43,112 nt of DNA from an uncultured Eubacteriales bacterium (GTDB lineage Bacteria; Bacillota; Clostridia; Oscillospirales; Acutalibacteraceae), in contig CASPLG010000012.1 in the NCBI GenBank assembly GCA_949422855.1, positions 1-43,112 on the forward strand, read 5' to 3'. Positions 25,319 through 34,957 of this stretch are shown here, piece by piece. Made by a program: the position numbers and the translations under genes. The notes beneath the pieces were generated by a model. The model was not told where the DNA came from, did not search any database, and saw only the letters and a program-made list of their open reading frames with translations. Position 1 is the stretch's first letter; the number at the start of each line of letters is the position of its first letter.

Positions 25319-26482
25319 CTACTCCGACAGATCCAGTATCTCATCCAAAGTTAATTCTTTATCTCTGTTTAGTTTCCCCCGGAAATGCTGGCTATAAGTA
25401 ACCTGCTTAGTTTTAATAGAACCATCCATCTTTAATTTCAATATAGAAGCAGTATTTTCACAGCCTTCATAGTTGGGTGCCGAAAACACGGTAAGAACAC
25501 TGTTATCCCCAAAATAATCCTCCACCCCATCGTTAACACACTGATGGGCACGTATAAGACGAACTAAATTATTTTTTTGTAAGAACTCATCTTTCACCGC
25601 CCGCCCGAATACGGATATATCCTCTCCCCGCGTTGGATTTGCTCCAAAATATTCTACCTCTTCGCTTGGGTCATTCCAAAGGAGGTCTCTGAGCATCGCA
25701 TTTTCATACTCTTTGCCGTTTTCGTTCAGAATCAGGCCGGAGTAAATTGGTTTCTTAAATTCCTCCAACTGAGCCAAGTATATCAACCCCTGAGGAACCC
25801 CACCATGTACGCACATTGTATCACCGTTGACAACCGCTGCCAAAGAAAAATAGTCAAACACAGAATTCAGCAAATCAAACACATTCTCGGCCTGAGCTAG
25901 CGGAGACCTTTTACTAAATCCACCGTATTTGTTCACACATTCATAATAAGGTCCGTTTCTGGCGCACATGCCTATCTGCTCATGATTGCCTCGAAGCAGA
26001 ACAACCTTGTCCGGAAAAAGAGTTTTTAACTTAAGAAGAAAAAGCATATTTTTTATCCCTTGCGGACCCCCGGGGGCAGTATTGCCTCTATCGACATAAT
26101 CTCCAAGAAACACAATGGATTTTCCTTTTGGAACTCCTTTTAAAAACTCCCTTAGGCAAAAATCAACAGCCCCCTGGTCGCTGTGGGTATCCCCTACTAT
26201 TGTGACGTCACCGTTAACATCCAATACATTTGCTTCATTCTCCATAATCTCTTTGGCATCTTTACATATTTGGATAACTTCATTCACCGGAATTCTTTTG
26301 TCCATATACTTCGCAGAAAATGCCTGAAACTCTGCAATCCTCTGAGCTAAGCTCCCTGCCGGAGCGCTATTTTTACTAACATCTTTTATTTTCTGTGCAT
26401 TTACCTCAGGAACTACCCCAACCGATAAAAACAGAACAGTGCTAAAGCCAATAAACGTAGATAACAATTTCCTCTTAAACAT
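25319..26482 (-). CDS. Secreted eukaryotic-type Ser/Thr protein phosphatase (PPP family, PP1-like)
   Basis: The start is the ATG at 26482 behind GAGAGGGA, giving 387 residues. A clear signal peptide (MFKRKLL, hydrophobic core, PEVNA-QK near residue 29) shows export. The PPP metal and phosphate motifs are all present: GDTHS (~97, in place of GDxHG), GDYVDRG (~127), GNHE (~165) and HGG (~226). LLWNDP, RAHQ (~311) and VFSAPNY (~332) follow. The last three are hallmarks of the eukaryotic PP1/PP2A/PP2B group. The enzyme should remove phosphate from Ser/Thr of proteins with two metal ions. An exported PP1-like enzyme in a Clostridium relative suggests a target outside the cell, possibly a eukaryotic host or protist; transfer from a eukaryote is plausible. 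It is monocistronic. Confidence 0.93.
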   Translation of the reverse strand: MFKRKLLSTFIGFSTVLFLSVGVVPEVNAQKIKDVSKNSAPAGSLAQRIAEFQAFSAKYMDKRIPVNEVIQICKDAKEIMENEANVLDVNGDVTIVGDTHSDQGAVDFCLREFLKGVPKGKSIVFLGDYVDRGNTAPGGPQGIKNMLFLLKLKTLFPDKVVLLRGNHEQIGMCARNGPYYECVNKYGGFSKRSPLAQAENVFDLLNSVFDYFSLAAVVNGDTMCVHGGVPQGLIYLAQLEEFKKPIYSGLILNENGKEYENAMLRDLLWNDPSEEVEYFGANPTRGEDISVFGRAVKDEFLQKNNLVRLIRAHQCVNDGVEDYFGDNSVLTVFSAPNYEGCENTASILKLKMDGSIKTKQVTYSQHFRGKLNRDKELTLDEILDLSE

Positions 26483-26514
26483 CCATTCCCTCTCCCAGGT
26501 TTTAGTTTGTATTA

Positions 26515-26544
26515 ATGCTATCATTTTATTTGGTTAATTGTCAA
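26515..26544 (-). promoter_or_regulatory. Candidate promoter of the phosphatase gene
   Basis: On the minus strand a perfect TTGACA is followed after 18 bases by a weak TAGCAT, close to the start codon. Confidence 0.35.
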
Positions 26545-26674
26545 TCCTGAAATACCGAGAAAATTGTTAATTGTACCTTTATTATAAAATTCTGTGAATA
26601 CTGATATAAAATATATAGAATTATCATGTATAAAAAATTTGTTCTTAGGGTCCTTAATATTTAGAAAATCAGCA

Positions 26675-26703
26675 TTGACAACGTTATCTGAGAATAGTAT
26701 ACT
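26675..26703 (+). promoter_or_regulatory. Sigma-A-type promoter of the tRNA-Trp/tRNA-Thr pair
   Basis: TTGACA, a 17-base spacer and TATACT, 28 bases before tRNA-Trp. Confidence 0.8.
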
Positions 26704-26731
26704 AGAACAGAGACAAGGAGATTTATTCTAA

Positions 26732-26807
26732 AGGGGTATAGCTCAGTCGGTAGAGCAGCGGTCTCCAAAACCGCGTGCCGAGGGTTCAAGTCCTTCTACC
26801 CCTGCCA
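26732..26807 (+). tRNA. tRNA-Trp (anticodon CCA)
   Basis: Acceptor stem AGGGGTA/TACCCCT, anticodon loop CTCCAAA, T arm GGGTTCAAGTCC, discriminator G, and encoded CCA. Confidence 0.95.
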
Positions 26808-26818
26808 GGTTTTCTTAT

Positions 26819-26894
26819 GCTGATATAGCTCAGTAGGCAGAGCACATCCTTGGTAAGGATGAGGTCGTGCGTTCGAATCGCATTATCAGCTCCA
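26819..26894 (+). tRNA. tRNA-Thr (anticodon GGT)
   Basis: Acceptor stem GCTGATA/TATCAGC, anticodon loop TTGGTAA, T arm with GTTCGAATC, and encoded CCA. It lies eleven bases after tRNA-Trp, in the same transcript. Confidence 0.93.
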
Positions 26895-26915
26895 ATACCT
26901 CGTGGGGTGATTGCT

Positions 26916-27935
26916 GTGAATGAGAAAATTTTTGAGGACTCCCCCATTATTTTAAAAAAATTCCTTGGCTATATGGGTACGATACGTGGTAAATCTCCTA
27001 AGACCGTTTATGAGTACCATATGGATTTAAGAACTTTTTTTAGGTACATAAAGCAGAAGCATGGATTGAACATTATAAATGGCAAAATTATACCCTTTGA
27101 GAATATATCAATAGCTGATGTTGACATTAGCCTGCTGAAAACGGTGACTTTGGTAGATGTTTTTGAATATATGGACTTCTTAATGAATGAGAAAAAAAAC
27201 AGTGCGGTCACACGTTCCAGAAAAGTGTCAAGCTTAAGGTCGTTTTTTAAGTATTTGACCGTGAAAAGCGGAGACTTAAAATATAATCCGGTGGAGGAGC
27301 TCGAGACCCCGAAAATTAAAAAATCTCTGCCTAAATTTTTGTCTCTGGACGAGAGTAAAGAGCTTTTAAAAGTCGTCAGTGAAAAAGGCGGCAAGTTTAG
27401 AGAGAGAGACTGGTGTATTTTAACTCTGTTCCTAAACTGCGGGATACGTCTGTCTGAGCTCGTGGGGATAAATCTGGGCGATATAAAATGTGATGGTACG
27501 TTAAAAGTCACGGGGAAGGGCAATAAAGAAAGAATAGTCTATTTGAATGAGGCGTGCGTAAGGGCAATAAACGACTATATGCTGGTAAGACCTAAAGAAT
27601 CTAAAGATAAAAATGCACTCTTCATAAGCAGAAACAGCAACAGAATAAGTCCCAAAACTATACAGACCCTACTTAAAAAATATCTGACGCTGTCAGGGAT
27701 GCAAAATAAAGGTTACTCCGTCCATAAATTGAGGCACACTGCCGCAACGCTTATGTACCAGTATGCAAATACCGATATACGTGTCTTGAAAGAAATCTTA
27801 GGACACGAAAATCTCGGAACTACTGAGATTTATACCCATCTTTCCAGTGAGCAAATGAAACAATCCATGATGGATAATCCTTTGGCGGAAATAAAAAAAG
27901 ATGATGCATTGTCAGCGCCCCAAACTGTCGTTTAG
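26916..27935 (+). CDS. Tyrosine recombinase (XerC/XerD-like)
   Basis: Cuts and rejoins DNA through a covalent 3'-phosphotyrosine; Xer proteins resolve chromosome dimers at dif. The start is the GTG at 26916 after GGGGTGA; the frame is open farther upstream but runs into tRNA-Thr. The 339 residues hold an N-terminal SAM-like DNA-binding domain (~10-115) and a catalytic domain with all six key residues: Arg178 (CGIRLSEL), Lys201 (TGKGNKER), His270 and Arg273 (HKLRHTAAT), His297 (LGHENL) and Tyr306 (TEIYTHL). The length and tidy motifs fit a housekeeping Xer protein. It is directly beside tRNA genes, where phage-type integrases often sit, but no attachment-site repeat or element was seen. Confidence 0.85.
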   Translation: MNEKIFEDSPIILKKFLGYMGTIRGKSPKTVYEYHMDLRTFFRYIKQKHGLNIINGKIIPFENISIADVDISLLKTVTLVDVFEYMDFLMNEKKNSAVTRSRKVSSLRSFFKYLTVKSGDLKYNPVEELETPKIKKSLPKFLSLDESKELLKVVSEKGGKFRERDWCILTLFLNCGIRLSELVGINLGDIKCDGTLKVTGKGNKERIVYLNEACVRAINDYMLVRPKESKDKNALFISRNSNRISPKTIQTLLKKYLTLSGMQNKGYSVHKLRHTAATLMYQYANTDIRVLKEILGHENLGTTEIYTHLSSEQMKQSMMDNPLAEIKKDDALSAPQTVV

Positions 27936-28080
27936 TTGGCTATAGTTAAATAACTTTAAAAAGGGAAATTTATGAAAATTCAACAACCTTGCCCCATTCT
28001 ACCGGGTTAATTCTTTATTGTGCCAAAAATTTGTACGGTTTTTAAGCTGTTTTACTATGAAATTCAGAGGAGAGAATGTC

Positions 28081-28521
28081 TTGAAAAAAGTAGAGATATA
28101 TACAGATGGAGCATGTAGCGGTAATCCCGGACCGGGTGGCTGGGGTGCTGTTTTGAGGTTCGGAGAATATGAAAGGGAAATCTCCGGTGGAGAGATTGAA
28201 ACCACAAATAACCGTATGGAGCTTTCCGCTGTAATAAATGCCTTAAAAATGTTGAATCAGCCTTGTGACATAGTTTTGTGCAGCGATTCTAAGTACGTGT
28301 GCGACGCAATAGAAAAGGGCTGGTTGAAAAAGTGGCAGTCTAATAACTGGATACGCAATAAAAATAATCCCGTTCTGAATTCCGATCTGTGGAAACAGCT
28401 CGTCGAACTGCTAAGTAAACATACCGTCCATATAAAGTGGGTCAAGGGACATGCAGGACATCCCGAAAATGAAAGGTGCGACAGCTTAGCCGTCGCAGCA
28501 ATTAAAAAGTTAAATCGTTAG
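28081..28521 (+). CDS. rnhA: Ribonuclease HI
   Basis: Cleaves the RNA strand of RNA-DNA hybrids. The start is TTG at 28081, six bases after AGAGGAGAG; this gives the standard opening KKVEIYTDGACSGNPGPGGWG-like block (Asp in YTDGAC). The other acidic residues are in NNRMELSAV (Glu), CSDSKYV (Asp) and ENERCDSLA (Asp), with the His of GHAGHPENE. The 146 residues are normal for bacterial RNase HI. It ends 15 bases from the convergent dehydratase gene. Confidence 0.94.
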   Translation: MKKVEIYTDGACSGNPGPGGWGAVLRFGEYEREISGGEIETTNNRMELSAVINALKMLNQPCDIVLCSDSKYVCDAIEKGWLKKWQSNNWIRNKNNPVLNSDLWKQLVELLSKHTVHIKWVKGHAGHPENERCDSLAVAAIKKLNR

Positions 28522-28536
28522 TTGTTGGTTTTTGTT

Positions 28537-30396
28537 CTAAGCATTGGTCTTGTGGTTAAACGTAGGAACCATAAATGAAATTACTTTTTCAATCTTTTGA
28601 GGGTCATTGCTTTCACACGCAGCCCGCAACTGTTCAATTCCGCTTACAAATTCGTCCTTGTCAATGTCTATGGGATTGCCTATATATATTTTTTTGCTCT
28701 TTGTCTGCTTTATCCCCTCTTCATCCAATAACAGCTCCTCATAAAGCTTTTCACCCGGTCTGAGTCCCATATATTCTATTTTTATCTGTTCGTTCGGCTC
28801 AAAACCCGACAACCTTATCAAATTCTCCGCCAAATCCCTTATTTTTACCGGTTCACCCATATCAAGTACAAATATTTCTCCCCCTTTGGCAATCTCCCCC
28901 GCCGTTAAAACAAGCGAAACCGCCTCAGAAATAGTCATAAAATACCTTATTATATCAGGGTGGGTAACGGTCACAGGCCCTCCGCTTCGTATCTGCTCTT
29001 CAAAAAGAGGTATTACAGAGCCATTCGAGCCAAGCACGTTCCCAAACCGCACCGCTACAAACTCTGTACTGCTGGATTTATTCATAAGCTGGATTATCAT
29101 TTCGCAAATGCGTTTTGTAGCACCCATTACACTCGTCGGATTAACAGCTTTATCCGTAGAAATCTGAACAAACTTCTTTACTTTATATTTATCAGCAGCT
29201 TTTACAACATTAAGCGTCCCAAAAACATTGTTCTTAACAGCCTCTTCCGGGTTCACTTCCATAAGAGGTACGTGCTTGTGTGCGGCGGCATGGAAAACTA
29301 CATCTATATTTTTCTCTCTGAAAATCTTGTCCATTTTAACCTTGTCCCTTATAGATGCAATCTCAACTTCTAAATTGAGCTTATTTTTGTACTTTATTTT
29401 AAGCTCTTGCTGAATATCATATGCGTTGTTTTCGTAAATATCAAGTACAATAAGTTTTTTGGGGTTGAGTGCCGCTATTTGTCTGCAAAGCTCAGAGCCT
29501 ATCGAACCGCCTCCGCCGGTCACAAGAATAGTTTTCCCAATTATATATTTTCCGTATTTCTCGTGGTCAAAAATAACCGGAGTCCTCCCAAGCAAATCTT
29601 CAACTTCAATCCGCCTTATAGTGGATGTAATCGGTACCCCCGACGTCACCGCTTCGTATATGTTCGGAACAATCCTTACTTTTAAACCCGTTTTTGCACA
29701 TATGTCAAGAATACGCCTCTTTTCCGACGGGTCAATTGAGGTTATCGAGAAAAGTATTTCTTCAATGTCCAATTTCTCACAAAGAGCCGGTATCTCATAT
29801 GTTGAGCCTTCAACTTTTACCCCTAAAATCCTTCTGCCTGCCTTCTCTCTGTCATCGTCAACTATACATATGGGCAGATATTGGTTTTCTGAATACTTCG
29901 CTATCTCCCTAAGAACTGATACGGTTGCTTCTCCGCCCCCTACAATCATTAGCCTCTTTTTATTCTCGGCGGCACAGCGGTCTTTATTATCCATTAATTT
30001 ATTTATCCTGTATATGAGCCTAAACATAAACATCATAAACGTGGAAATAAGCAAAAACAGTACATACATTCTTACTCCCAGGTTTATATAAATCATAATC
30101 GTCGCAGCACAAAATATGAAATTGGCACAAAATATCGCTATCCCTGCATAGAAAAAGTCTTCTATATCAGCGTACCTCCAGATTTTGTCATATAACTTAA
30201 ATACCAGAAAAGTCCCCGCAAAACATACATTCACTATCACAAGGTACTTTATGAAAATATCCTCGTACCCAAGCAGTGAAAAACTGTTCTTGTTTATCGC
30301 AAAAGACAGATAAAATGATATGTTCCATAAAACAAAATCGCAAAAAAACAGTATATACTTCCTATAACCTTTTAATAAATCACGCATATTGTTCAT
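28537..30396 (-). CDS. Membrane-bound nucleotide-sugar dehydratase (CapD/FlaA1/PglF family)
   Basis: Members convert UDP-GlcNAc to 4-keto-6-deoxy sugars for capsule, S-layer glycan or glycoprotein synthesis. 619 residues: four membrane helices (~10-135), a Rossmann-like CoA-binding region (~145-265), and an extended short-chain dehydrogenase domain with the NAD motif VTGGGGSIGSELCRQ (~291). The catalytic region STDKAVNPTSVMGATKR has Met in place of the usual Tyr, as is normal in this family. It ends with 'MGLRPGEKLYEELL'. AGAGG lies nine bases before the ATG. It is the last gene of the minus-strand operon from 35632; grouping with upp is positional, not functional. Confidence 0.9.
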   Translation of the reverse strand: MNNMRDLLKGYRKYILFFCDFVLWNISFYLSFAINKNSFSLLGYEDIFIKYLVIVNVCFAGTFLVFKLYDKIWRYADIEDFFYAGIAIFCANFIFCAATIMIYINLGVRMYVLFLLISTFMMFMFRLIYRINKLMDNKDRCAAENKKRLMIVGGGEATVSVLREIAKYSENQYLPICIVDDDREKAGRRILGVKVEGSTYEIPALCEKLDIEEILFSITSIDPSEKRRILDICAKTGLKVRIVPNIYEAVTSGVPITSTIRRIEVEDLLGRTPVIFDHEKYGKYIIGKTILVTGGGGSIGSELCRQIAALNPKKLIVLDIYENNAYDIQQELKIKYKNKLNLEVEIASIRDKVKMDKIFREKNIDVVFHAAAHKHVPLMEVNPEEAVKNNVFGTLNVVKAADKYKVKKFVQISTDKAVNPTSVMGATKRICEMIIQLMNKSSSTEFVAVRFGNVLGSNGSVIPLFEEQIRSGGPVTVTHPDIIRYFMTISEAVSLVLTAGEIAKGGEIFVLDMGEPVKIRDLAENLIRLSGFEPNEQIKIEYMGLRPGEKLYEELLLDEEGIKQTKSKKIYIGNPIDIDKDEFVSGIEQLRAACESNDPQKIEKVISFMVPTFNHKTNA

Positions 30397-30410
30397 AATA
30401 CAAAACCTCT

Positions 30411-31049
30411 TTATTTGGTTCCAAAGATTCTGTCTCCGGCATCCCCCAGCCCCGGGACAATATAGCCATTCTCATTAAGACATCTATCCTTAGCCGCACA
30501 ATACATCTTTACATCAGGATGTGCATCATGCAGAGTTTTTATTCCTTCAGGTGCCGCTATTATGCACATGAATTTTACCGATACAGGATTACTCTTCTTG
30601 ATAATCGTTATAGCATCCCTAGCCGTCCCGCCCGTGGCGAGCATAGGGTCTAATACAATTACTTCTCTTTCCTCTATGTCACATGGGAGTTTACTGTAAT
30701 ATTCAATCGGTTCAAGGGTGCTTGGATCTCGGTAAAGACCAATATGTCCCACTTTTGCGGCCGGTACGAGACGTATAACTCCATCAACCATTCCTATTCC
30801 CGCTCTTAGTATCGGTATAAATGCAAGCTTGCGTCCATGAATAACATACGATTTTGCTGTGGCTATAGGGGTTTCAACCTCAACTTCTCTAAGCGTAAGG
30901 TCTCTTGTCGCCTCGTAGCACATAAGCATCGCAACCTCACCTATGAGCTCCCTGAATTCCTTTGAACCTGTTCTTTTGTCCCTTAAAAGAGTAATTTTGT
31001 GCTGGATAAGGGGATGATCCATTATAAAAATATTTTCGTTGTTCTGCAT
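30411..31049 (-). CDS. upp: Uracil phosphoribosyltransferase
   Basis: Joins uracil to PRPP to make UMP in pyrimidine salvage, in the cytoplasm. 212 residues, normal length. Visible are '[16 protein letters not shown]', '[20 protein letters not shown]' and the PRPP loop [14 protein letters not shown], and the uracil-binding end [22 protein letters not shown] precedes the ATG by five bases. It follows rpiB by 17 bases and precedes the dehydratase by 14. Confidence 0.96.
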   Translation of the reverse strand: MQNNENIFIMDHPLIQHKITLLRDKRTGSKEFRELIGEVAMLMCYEATRDLTLREVEVETPIATAKSYVIHGRKLAFIPILRAGIGMVDGVIRLVPAAKVGHIGLYRDPSTLEPIEYYSKLPCDIEEREVIVLDPMLATGGTARDAITIIKKSNPVSVKFMCIIAAPEGIKTLHDAHPDVKMYCAAKDRCLNENGYIVPGLGDAGDRIFGTK

Positions 31050-31066
31050 AAATGCTCCTGTCTCCT

Positions 31067-31510
31067 TTAAACCAATTTTTCTTCGAGTTTCGTTATCTGG
31101 GACAACCTGTTTGAATGTCTCCCTCCCTCAAAATCAGTCGCCAGAAAGGCTTTTACAATTTCTATCGATTCTTCTTCCGTATTTTCTCTCCCCCCCAGAC
31201 AAAGAACATTTGCATCATTGTGCTTTCTCGCCATCCGTGCGTAATTGACATTATGACAAAGTGCCGCACGAATTCCTTTGATTTTATTTGCCGCAATGCA
31301 AACCCCTATTCCCGTCCCGCATACAAGTATTCCCTTCTCACTCTCAAATTCCACCACTGATTCCGATACCTTCCGTGCAAACTCCGGGTAATCTACCGAC
31401 TCTGTGGAATTTGTACCGAAATCCTTATAATCGATTCCCTCTCTTTGAAAAAAATCCTTTATCGACTCCTTAATTTTAAACCCTGCATGGTCGCTCCCGA
31501 TAGCTATCAT
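31067..31510 (-). CDS. rpiB: Ribose 5-phosphate isomerase B
   Basis: Interconverts ribose 5-phosphate and ribulose 5-phosphate in the non-oxidative pentose phosphate pathway. 147 residues with the family start [17 protein letters not shown], the catalytic Cys loop [17 protein letters not shown], and the '[20 protein letters not shown]' and 'NVLCLGGR' blocks. AGGAGG lies eleven bases before the ATG. The gene is four bases after tsaB and is followed by upp, so ribose phosphate and PRPP use are adjacent. Confidence 0.95.
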   Translation of the reverse strand: MIAIGSDHAGFKIKESIKDFFQREGIDYKDFGTNSTESVDYPEFARKVSESVVEFESEKGILVCGTGIGVCIAANKIKGIRAALCHNVNYARMARKHNDANVLCLGGRENTEEESIEIVKAFLATDFEGGRHSNRLSQITKLEEKLV

Positions 31511-31514
31511 AAAA

Positions 31515-32243
31515 TTAAATTCCTCCTCTTTCTTCTCCGGACTGTCGATTTTTAAGCTCTCTTTCGGCCTGGGAAAGCTTTAGGTATTCAGGTACTATTT
31601 TTTCGCACGCCTGGGCACCGCCCGCATTGTAAATCCTCAAAGCTTCTTCCCCCACTTTAGATGCCCTTATTAAGCCAAACTGCTCAGGTAACAAAACTAA
31701 ATGCTTATTTTTGAAAAAAACGTTCATAGTATTATAGCACATCTTGGCTGCATCACCAACAAAAATTATTTTTTCATCGTATGATGATACCTCTTTGACA
31801 AAATCATCAATCAAAATCGCTCTGTCCTCACTGAGACGTTCTATTTTTCGTCCGCAAGCCCTGAATACCGCACCGTATATTTGTTTATTTCTAGCATCCA
31901 TACAGCAGCACACTATTCCATCAAGAAAAACCGCATTCATAGCCATTGCGTACAGTGACGAAACCACTGCACAAGGCTTGTTAAACGGCAGTGCCATACC
32001 CTTAACCGATGCCATACCTATCCTAAGCCCCGTAAATGAACCGGGACCCTTCGTAACTCCAAATAAATCTATGTCCTTGACCTTTATACCTGCAAATTTC
32101 AACAGTGAATCCACTGCCGGCATCAAAGTCTGACTGTGCGTTAGTCCGGTGTTTAAAAAAATCTCCCCAATTAAAACATCGTCATAGTGAACCGATACGG
32201 AACATGCCTTTGAGCACGTATCAACCGACAATATCTTTATCAA
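31515..32243 (-). CDS. tsaB: tRNA threonylcarbamoyladenosine biosynthesis protein TsaB
   Basis: Scaffold subunit that works with TsaD and TsaE to make t6A at position 37 of ANN-decoding tRNAs. 242 residues. The ASKHA-fold opening MIKILSVDTCSKACSVS and the 'GPGSFTGLRIGMASVKGMA' block are typical. The start is a TTG at 32243 behind GAAGGG, overlapping the end of tsaE by 23 bases, which points to translational coupling. Confidence 0.94.
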   Translation of the reverse strand: MIKILSVDTCSKACSVSVHYDDVLIGEIFLNTGLTHSQTLMPAVDSLLKFAGIKVKDIDLFGVTKGPGSFTGLRIGMASVKGMALPFNKPCAVVSSLYAMAMNAVFLDGIVCCCMDARNKQIYGAVFRACGRKIERLSEDRAILIDDFVKEVSSYDEKIIFVGDAAKMCYNTMNVFFKNKHLVLLPEQFGLIRASKVGEEALRIYNAGGAQACEKIVPEYLKLSQAERELKNRQSGEERGGI

Positions 32244-32661
32244 TTTTTATCCCTTCAATCTCAATTTTACGCCGTTTTTCATCCCCACCGGGCGTTATAA
32301 TTATATTCTTCGCCGTCTCAGGCAGTGATTCACGTATATTTTCGCTCCACTCAATTATAATTATTCCCTTATCTATATAATCATAAAATCCGGTCGATTC
32401 TAAATCTTCTTCACTGCACACCCTATACATGTCAAAATGATAAATATTAATTCTGCTGTTTCTATATTCGTTCATTATTGCAAAAGTCGGGCTCGATACC
32501 ATTTCTTTTAAACCAAAAAAACCGGCTATCCCACGGGCAAGCGCAGTCTTGCCCATGCCCATGGTGCCCCACAATGCTAAAATCTCTTTCCCTCTGAGAT
32601 TTTTTCCTATTTTCTCTCCAATTTTCTCTGTTTCATTCGTACTGTTACTTATTAAAACCAT
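32221..32661 (-). CDS. tsaE: tRNA threonylcarbamoyladenosine biosynthesis ATPase TsaE
   Basis: P-loop ATPase that resets the TsaBD complex. 146 residues with Walker A GTMGMGKT (~33-40), 'VSSPTFAIMNEYRN', 'IYHFDMYRV' and IIIEWSENI. It is 41 bases after the transporter ATPase gene and overlaps tsaB. Confidence 0.95.
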   Translation of the reverse strand: MVLISNSTNETEKIGEKIGKNLRGKEILALWGTMGMGKTALARGIAGFFGLKEMVSSPTFAIMNEYRNSRINIYHFDMYRVCSEEDLESTGFYDYIDKGIIIIEWSENIRESLPETAKNIIITPGGDEKRRKIEIEGIKIDKDIVG

Positions 32662-32702
32662 CTATTTAAATTTGTCTCCCTAAATCTTGTAGTATATAGC
32701 GT

Positions 32703-33437
32703 TCATAGTATTTTAGACAAAAATTCTTGAACTCTGGAATTTTGCGAACAATTAAATAAATCTTCCGGCGGCTCATCAGCAACTATTTTTCCGCCCTCCA
32801 TGAATAATACCCTCGTAGCGACTTCCCTTGCAAAGCTCATTTCGTGCGTCACAACAACCATCGTCATGCCACCCTGTGCAAGGTCTCTCATTACCGCCAA
32901 AACCTCACCTATCATCTCGGGGTCAAGTGCGGAAGTCGGTTCATCAAACAACATAAGTTCGGGGTTCATGGCAAGTGCCCTGACTATTGCTACCCTCTGT
33001 TTCTGCCCCCCGGAAAGTTTTATCGGATACACATCCGCCTTGCCTAAAAGACCAACCCTCTCTAGCAATGTTTCAGCCTCGTCATCTGCCTCTTCTTGCG
33101 ACTTTATCTTGAGCGTCACCGGGGCTAAAGTTATATTTTGTCTAACTGTGAGATGAGGAAACAAATTAAAATGCTGAAATACCATGCCAATGTGTCTTCT
33201 GATTTCATTCACACTCCTGGCAGAGTCATTAAGTGCCTTTCCATCAAATATAATCTCACCTGAGGTCGGTTCTTCCAGTCTGTTAAGGCAGCGCAGAAAT
33301 GTGCTTTTCCCTGAGCCTGATGGCCCAATTATCGCGATTTTTTCACCCTTTTTTATGTTTGTTGTAATCCCGTTTAGTACGTTTATAACTCCGCTGTCAG
33401 TTTTAAATTTCTTATGAAGGTCCTTAACGCATATCAC
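32703..33437 (-). CDS. Polar amino acid ABC transporter, ATP-binding protein (GlnQ type)
   Basis: Powers uptake of a polar amino acid. The start is set at the GTG at 33437, behind AAAGGAG, giving 244 residues, the usual length. Walker [11 protein letters not shown]-loop [13 protein letters not shown], signature LSGGQKQR, Walker [13 protein letters not shown] and H-loop VVVTHE are intact. The '[15 protein letters not shown]' block is characteristic of the amino-acid subfamily. It overlaps the fused binding-protein/permease gene by 14 bases. Confidence 0.94.
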   Translation of the reverse strand: MICVKDLHKKFKTDSGVINVLNGITTNIKKGEKIAIIGPSGSGKSTFLRCLNRLEEPTSGEIIFDGKALNDSARSVNEIRRHIGMVFQHFNLFPHLTVRQNITLAPVTLKIKSQEEADDEAETLLERVGLLGKADVYPIKLSGGQKQRVAIVRALAMNPELMLFDEPTSALDPEMIGEVLAVMRDLAQGGMTMVVVTHEMSFAREVATRVLFMEGGKIVADEPPEDLFNCSQNSRVQEFLSKIL

Positions 33438-34848
33438 TTCTCCTAAGTCTCCTTTCAAATATATCCACAATGCACGAAACTATCGCAACTATAATCAGGT
33501 ATATGAGTGCAACCGTCAAAAGCGGTACAAATGGGTCTAAAGTCTGAGTCCTGATGATGTCGCCCGCACGGGATAAATCCATTATACCTATAAATCCCGC
33601 AACAGATGTCTCTTTTATTAAGTTAATAAACTCATTGCACAAAGTAGCTATGATATTTTTCAAAGCCTGCGGAAAAACAACCTTAATCATCGCATCTTTA
33701 CTGCTAAGCCCCAAAGACCTCGCAGCTTCATATTGACCCGAATCCACAGAGAGTATACCCGACTGCAGCACCACTCCCAAATATGCCCCTGAGTTAATCC
33801 CGAATGCTATGGTCGCAACTGCCACCTTACTAAGAGACGTCGAAACAAAGATAAGATAGTATATAACGAACAGCTGCACTACAAGCGGTGTCCCCCTTAT
33901 AACTGTAAGGTATATGCTTGCCAGCACATCCAGTACCTTCATATACAGCCTTTTACTCTTACTGAGTTTAATAAATGCTATAATACTGCCTATAATTGCC
34001 CCTAAGACCATGGCTCCGCAAGTAATCCGGAGGGTATTATATAACCCCTCGAAAATGCTTTTGTATCTGTCTTTGTATATCAGACTCCTATAAATTAAAT
34101 TTAGAAATCCGCTGCCAAACTCGGGGGACTCCGAAGCATATTTGTCCGTTATTCTGTCAATAGTTCCATCTGACTTAAGCTCAGATAATATACTGTCCAA
34201 ATAATATACCAAGTCACTTCCTTCAGCAACAACTGCTCTGTAATGCTCTTCAAAAAGACTCTCATCCAAAATTCTAACTGCACCCGCATTCTTCGCAACT
34301 AAATTCTTTGCAGGGAGGTTGTCTATAACTACGGCATCTGCCCTGCCGCTTAGCAGTTCCAGCATCGCAATTGTGCCGTTCGGTAAACGCAGAACTTCCG
34401 AATCTTTAAATTTTTCCGTGCAATATAAATCCCCCGTTGTCCCCAAATGAACACCTATCCTCTTGCCATGCAGGTCGTTTTCCGAATTTATGCTGTTGTT
34501 GTCTTTCCTGACAATCACTACTTGTTTAGCGTCAAAGTACGGCTGTGAAAAATCAACATTTCTATCTTTTTCCTCGCTGTAATTCATCCCCGCCAAAACA
34601 AAATCACAATTTCCTCCAACCAGCTCCGCCGGGAGAGAATCAAATTTAACGTCCGTTATTTCTAGGCCCACACCCATCCTCTTTGCAATCTCTCTCGCAA
34701 TATCTATGTCAATTCCTGCAATTTCACTGCCGTCTATGTATTCAAAAGGTTCAAACTCCGCATTTGTCGCCAAACGTATAAAGCCTCTCTCCTGTATCTC
34801 AGATAAAACGTCTTTTGCAGAAAGCGGAGTGTAAAATAAAGACCACAA
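33424..34848 (-). CDS. Fused substrate-binding protein and permease of a polar amino acid ABC transporter
   Basis: 474 residues from TTG at 34848. An extracytoplasmic binding domain (~15-235, '[20 protein letters not shown]', '[11 protein letters not shown]', '[15 protein letters not shown]') leads into a HisM/GlnP-type permease (~255-465) with the '[20 protein letters not shown]' EAA loop that contacts the ATPase. Fusions of this kind are known in Firmicutes. The TTG has no ribosome site. A GTG at 34864 has a perfect one (AAAGGGAG, nine bases) but is one base out of frame; losing one base of the six-A run at 34847-34852 would join it in frame and make a normal signal-peptide start ([18 protein letters not shown]). 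So the 5' end is either frameshifted, phase-variable or mis-sequenced. Confidence 0.85.
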   Translation of the reverse strand: MWSLFYTPLSAKDVLSEIQERGFIRLATNAEFEPFEYIDGSEIAGIDIDIAREIAKRMGVGLEITDVKFDSLPAELVGGNCDFVLAGMNYSEEKDRNVDFSQPYFDAKQVVIVRKDNNSINSENDLHGKRIGVHLGTTGDLYCTEKFKDSEVLRLPNGTIAMLELLSGRADAVVIDNLPAKNLVAKNAGAVRILDESLFEEHYRAVVAEGSDLVYYLDSILSELKSDGTIDRITDKYASESPEFGSGFLNLIYRSLIYKDRYKSIFEGLYNTLRITCGAMVLGAIIGSIIAFIKLSKSKRLYMKVLDVLASIYLTVIRGTPLVVQLFVIYYLIFVSTSLSKVAVATIAFGINSGAYLGVVLQSGILSVDSGQYEAARSLGLSSKDAMIKVVFPQALKNIIATLCNEFINLIKETSVAGFIGIMDLSRAGDIIRTQTLDPFVPLLTVALIYLIIVAIVSCIVDIFERRLRRSDMR

Positions 34849-34852
34849 AAAA
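34847..34852 (-). other. Homopolymer run at the start of the transporter gene (slippage candidate)
   Basis: Six A on the plus strand (T on the coding strand). With five, the GTG at 34864 and its good ribosome site would be in frame with the transporter and encode a plausible signal peptide. Confidence 0.5.
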
Positions 34853-34957
34853 TTTACTTTTCACTTAATTTTTCTCCCTTTACTAAAATAATATGATACA
34901 ATTCTACATTAAAATCATACATAATTCAATAAATTTAAAGTTAAATTTGTATATTAT

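Noticed and set aside
26850..26915. N-terminal extension of the tyrosine recombinase
   Set aside because: It would be encoded inside tRNA-Thr. The GTG at 26916 has a ribosome site.
26819..27935. tRNA-Thr plus recombinase as the left end of an integrative element
   Set aside because: No direct repeat of the tRNA end, no phage or conjugation genes downstream, and the recombinase looks like a housekeeping Xer protein.
27972..28010. 12-codon frame with a fair ribosome site before rnhA
   Set aside because: Too short to judge; no sign of a regulatory leader such as repeated codons or an attenuator.
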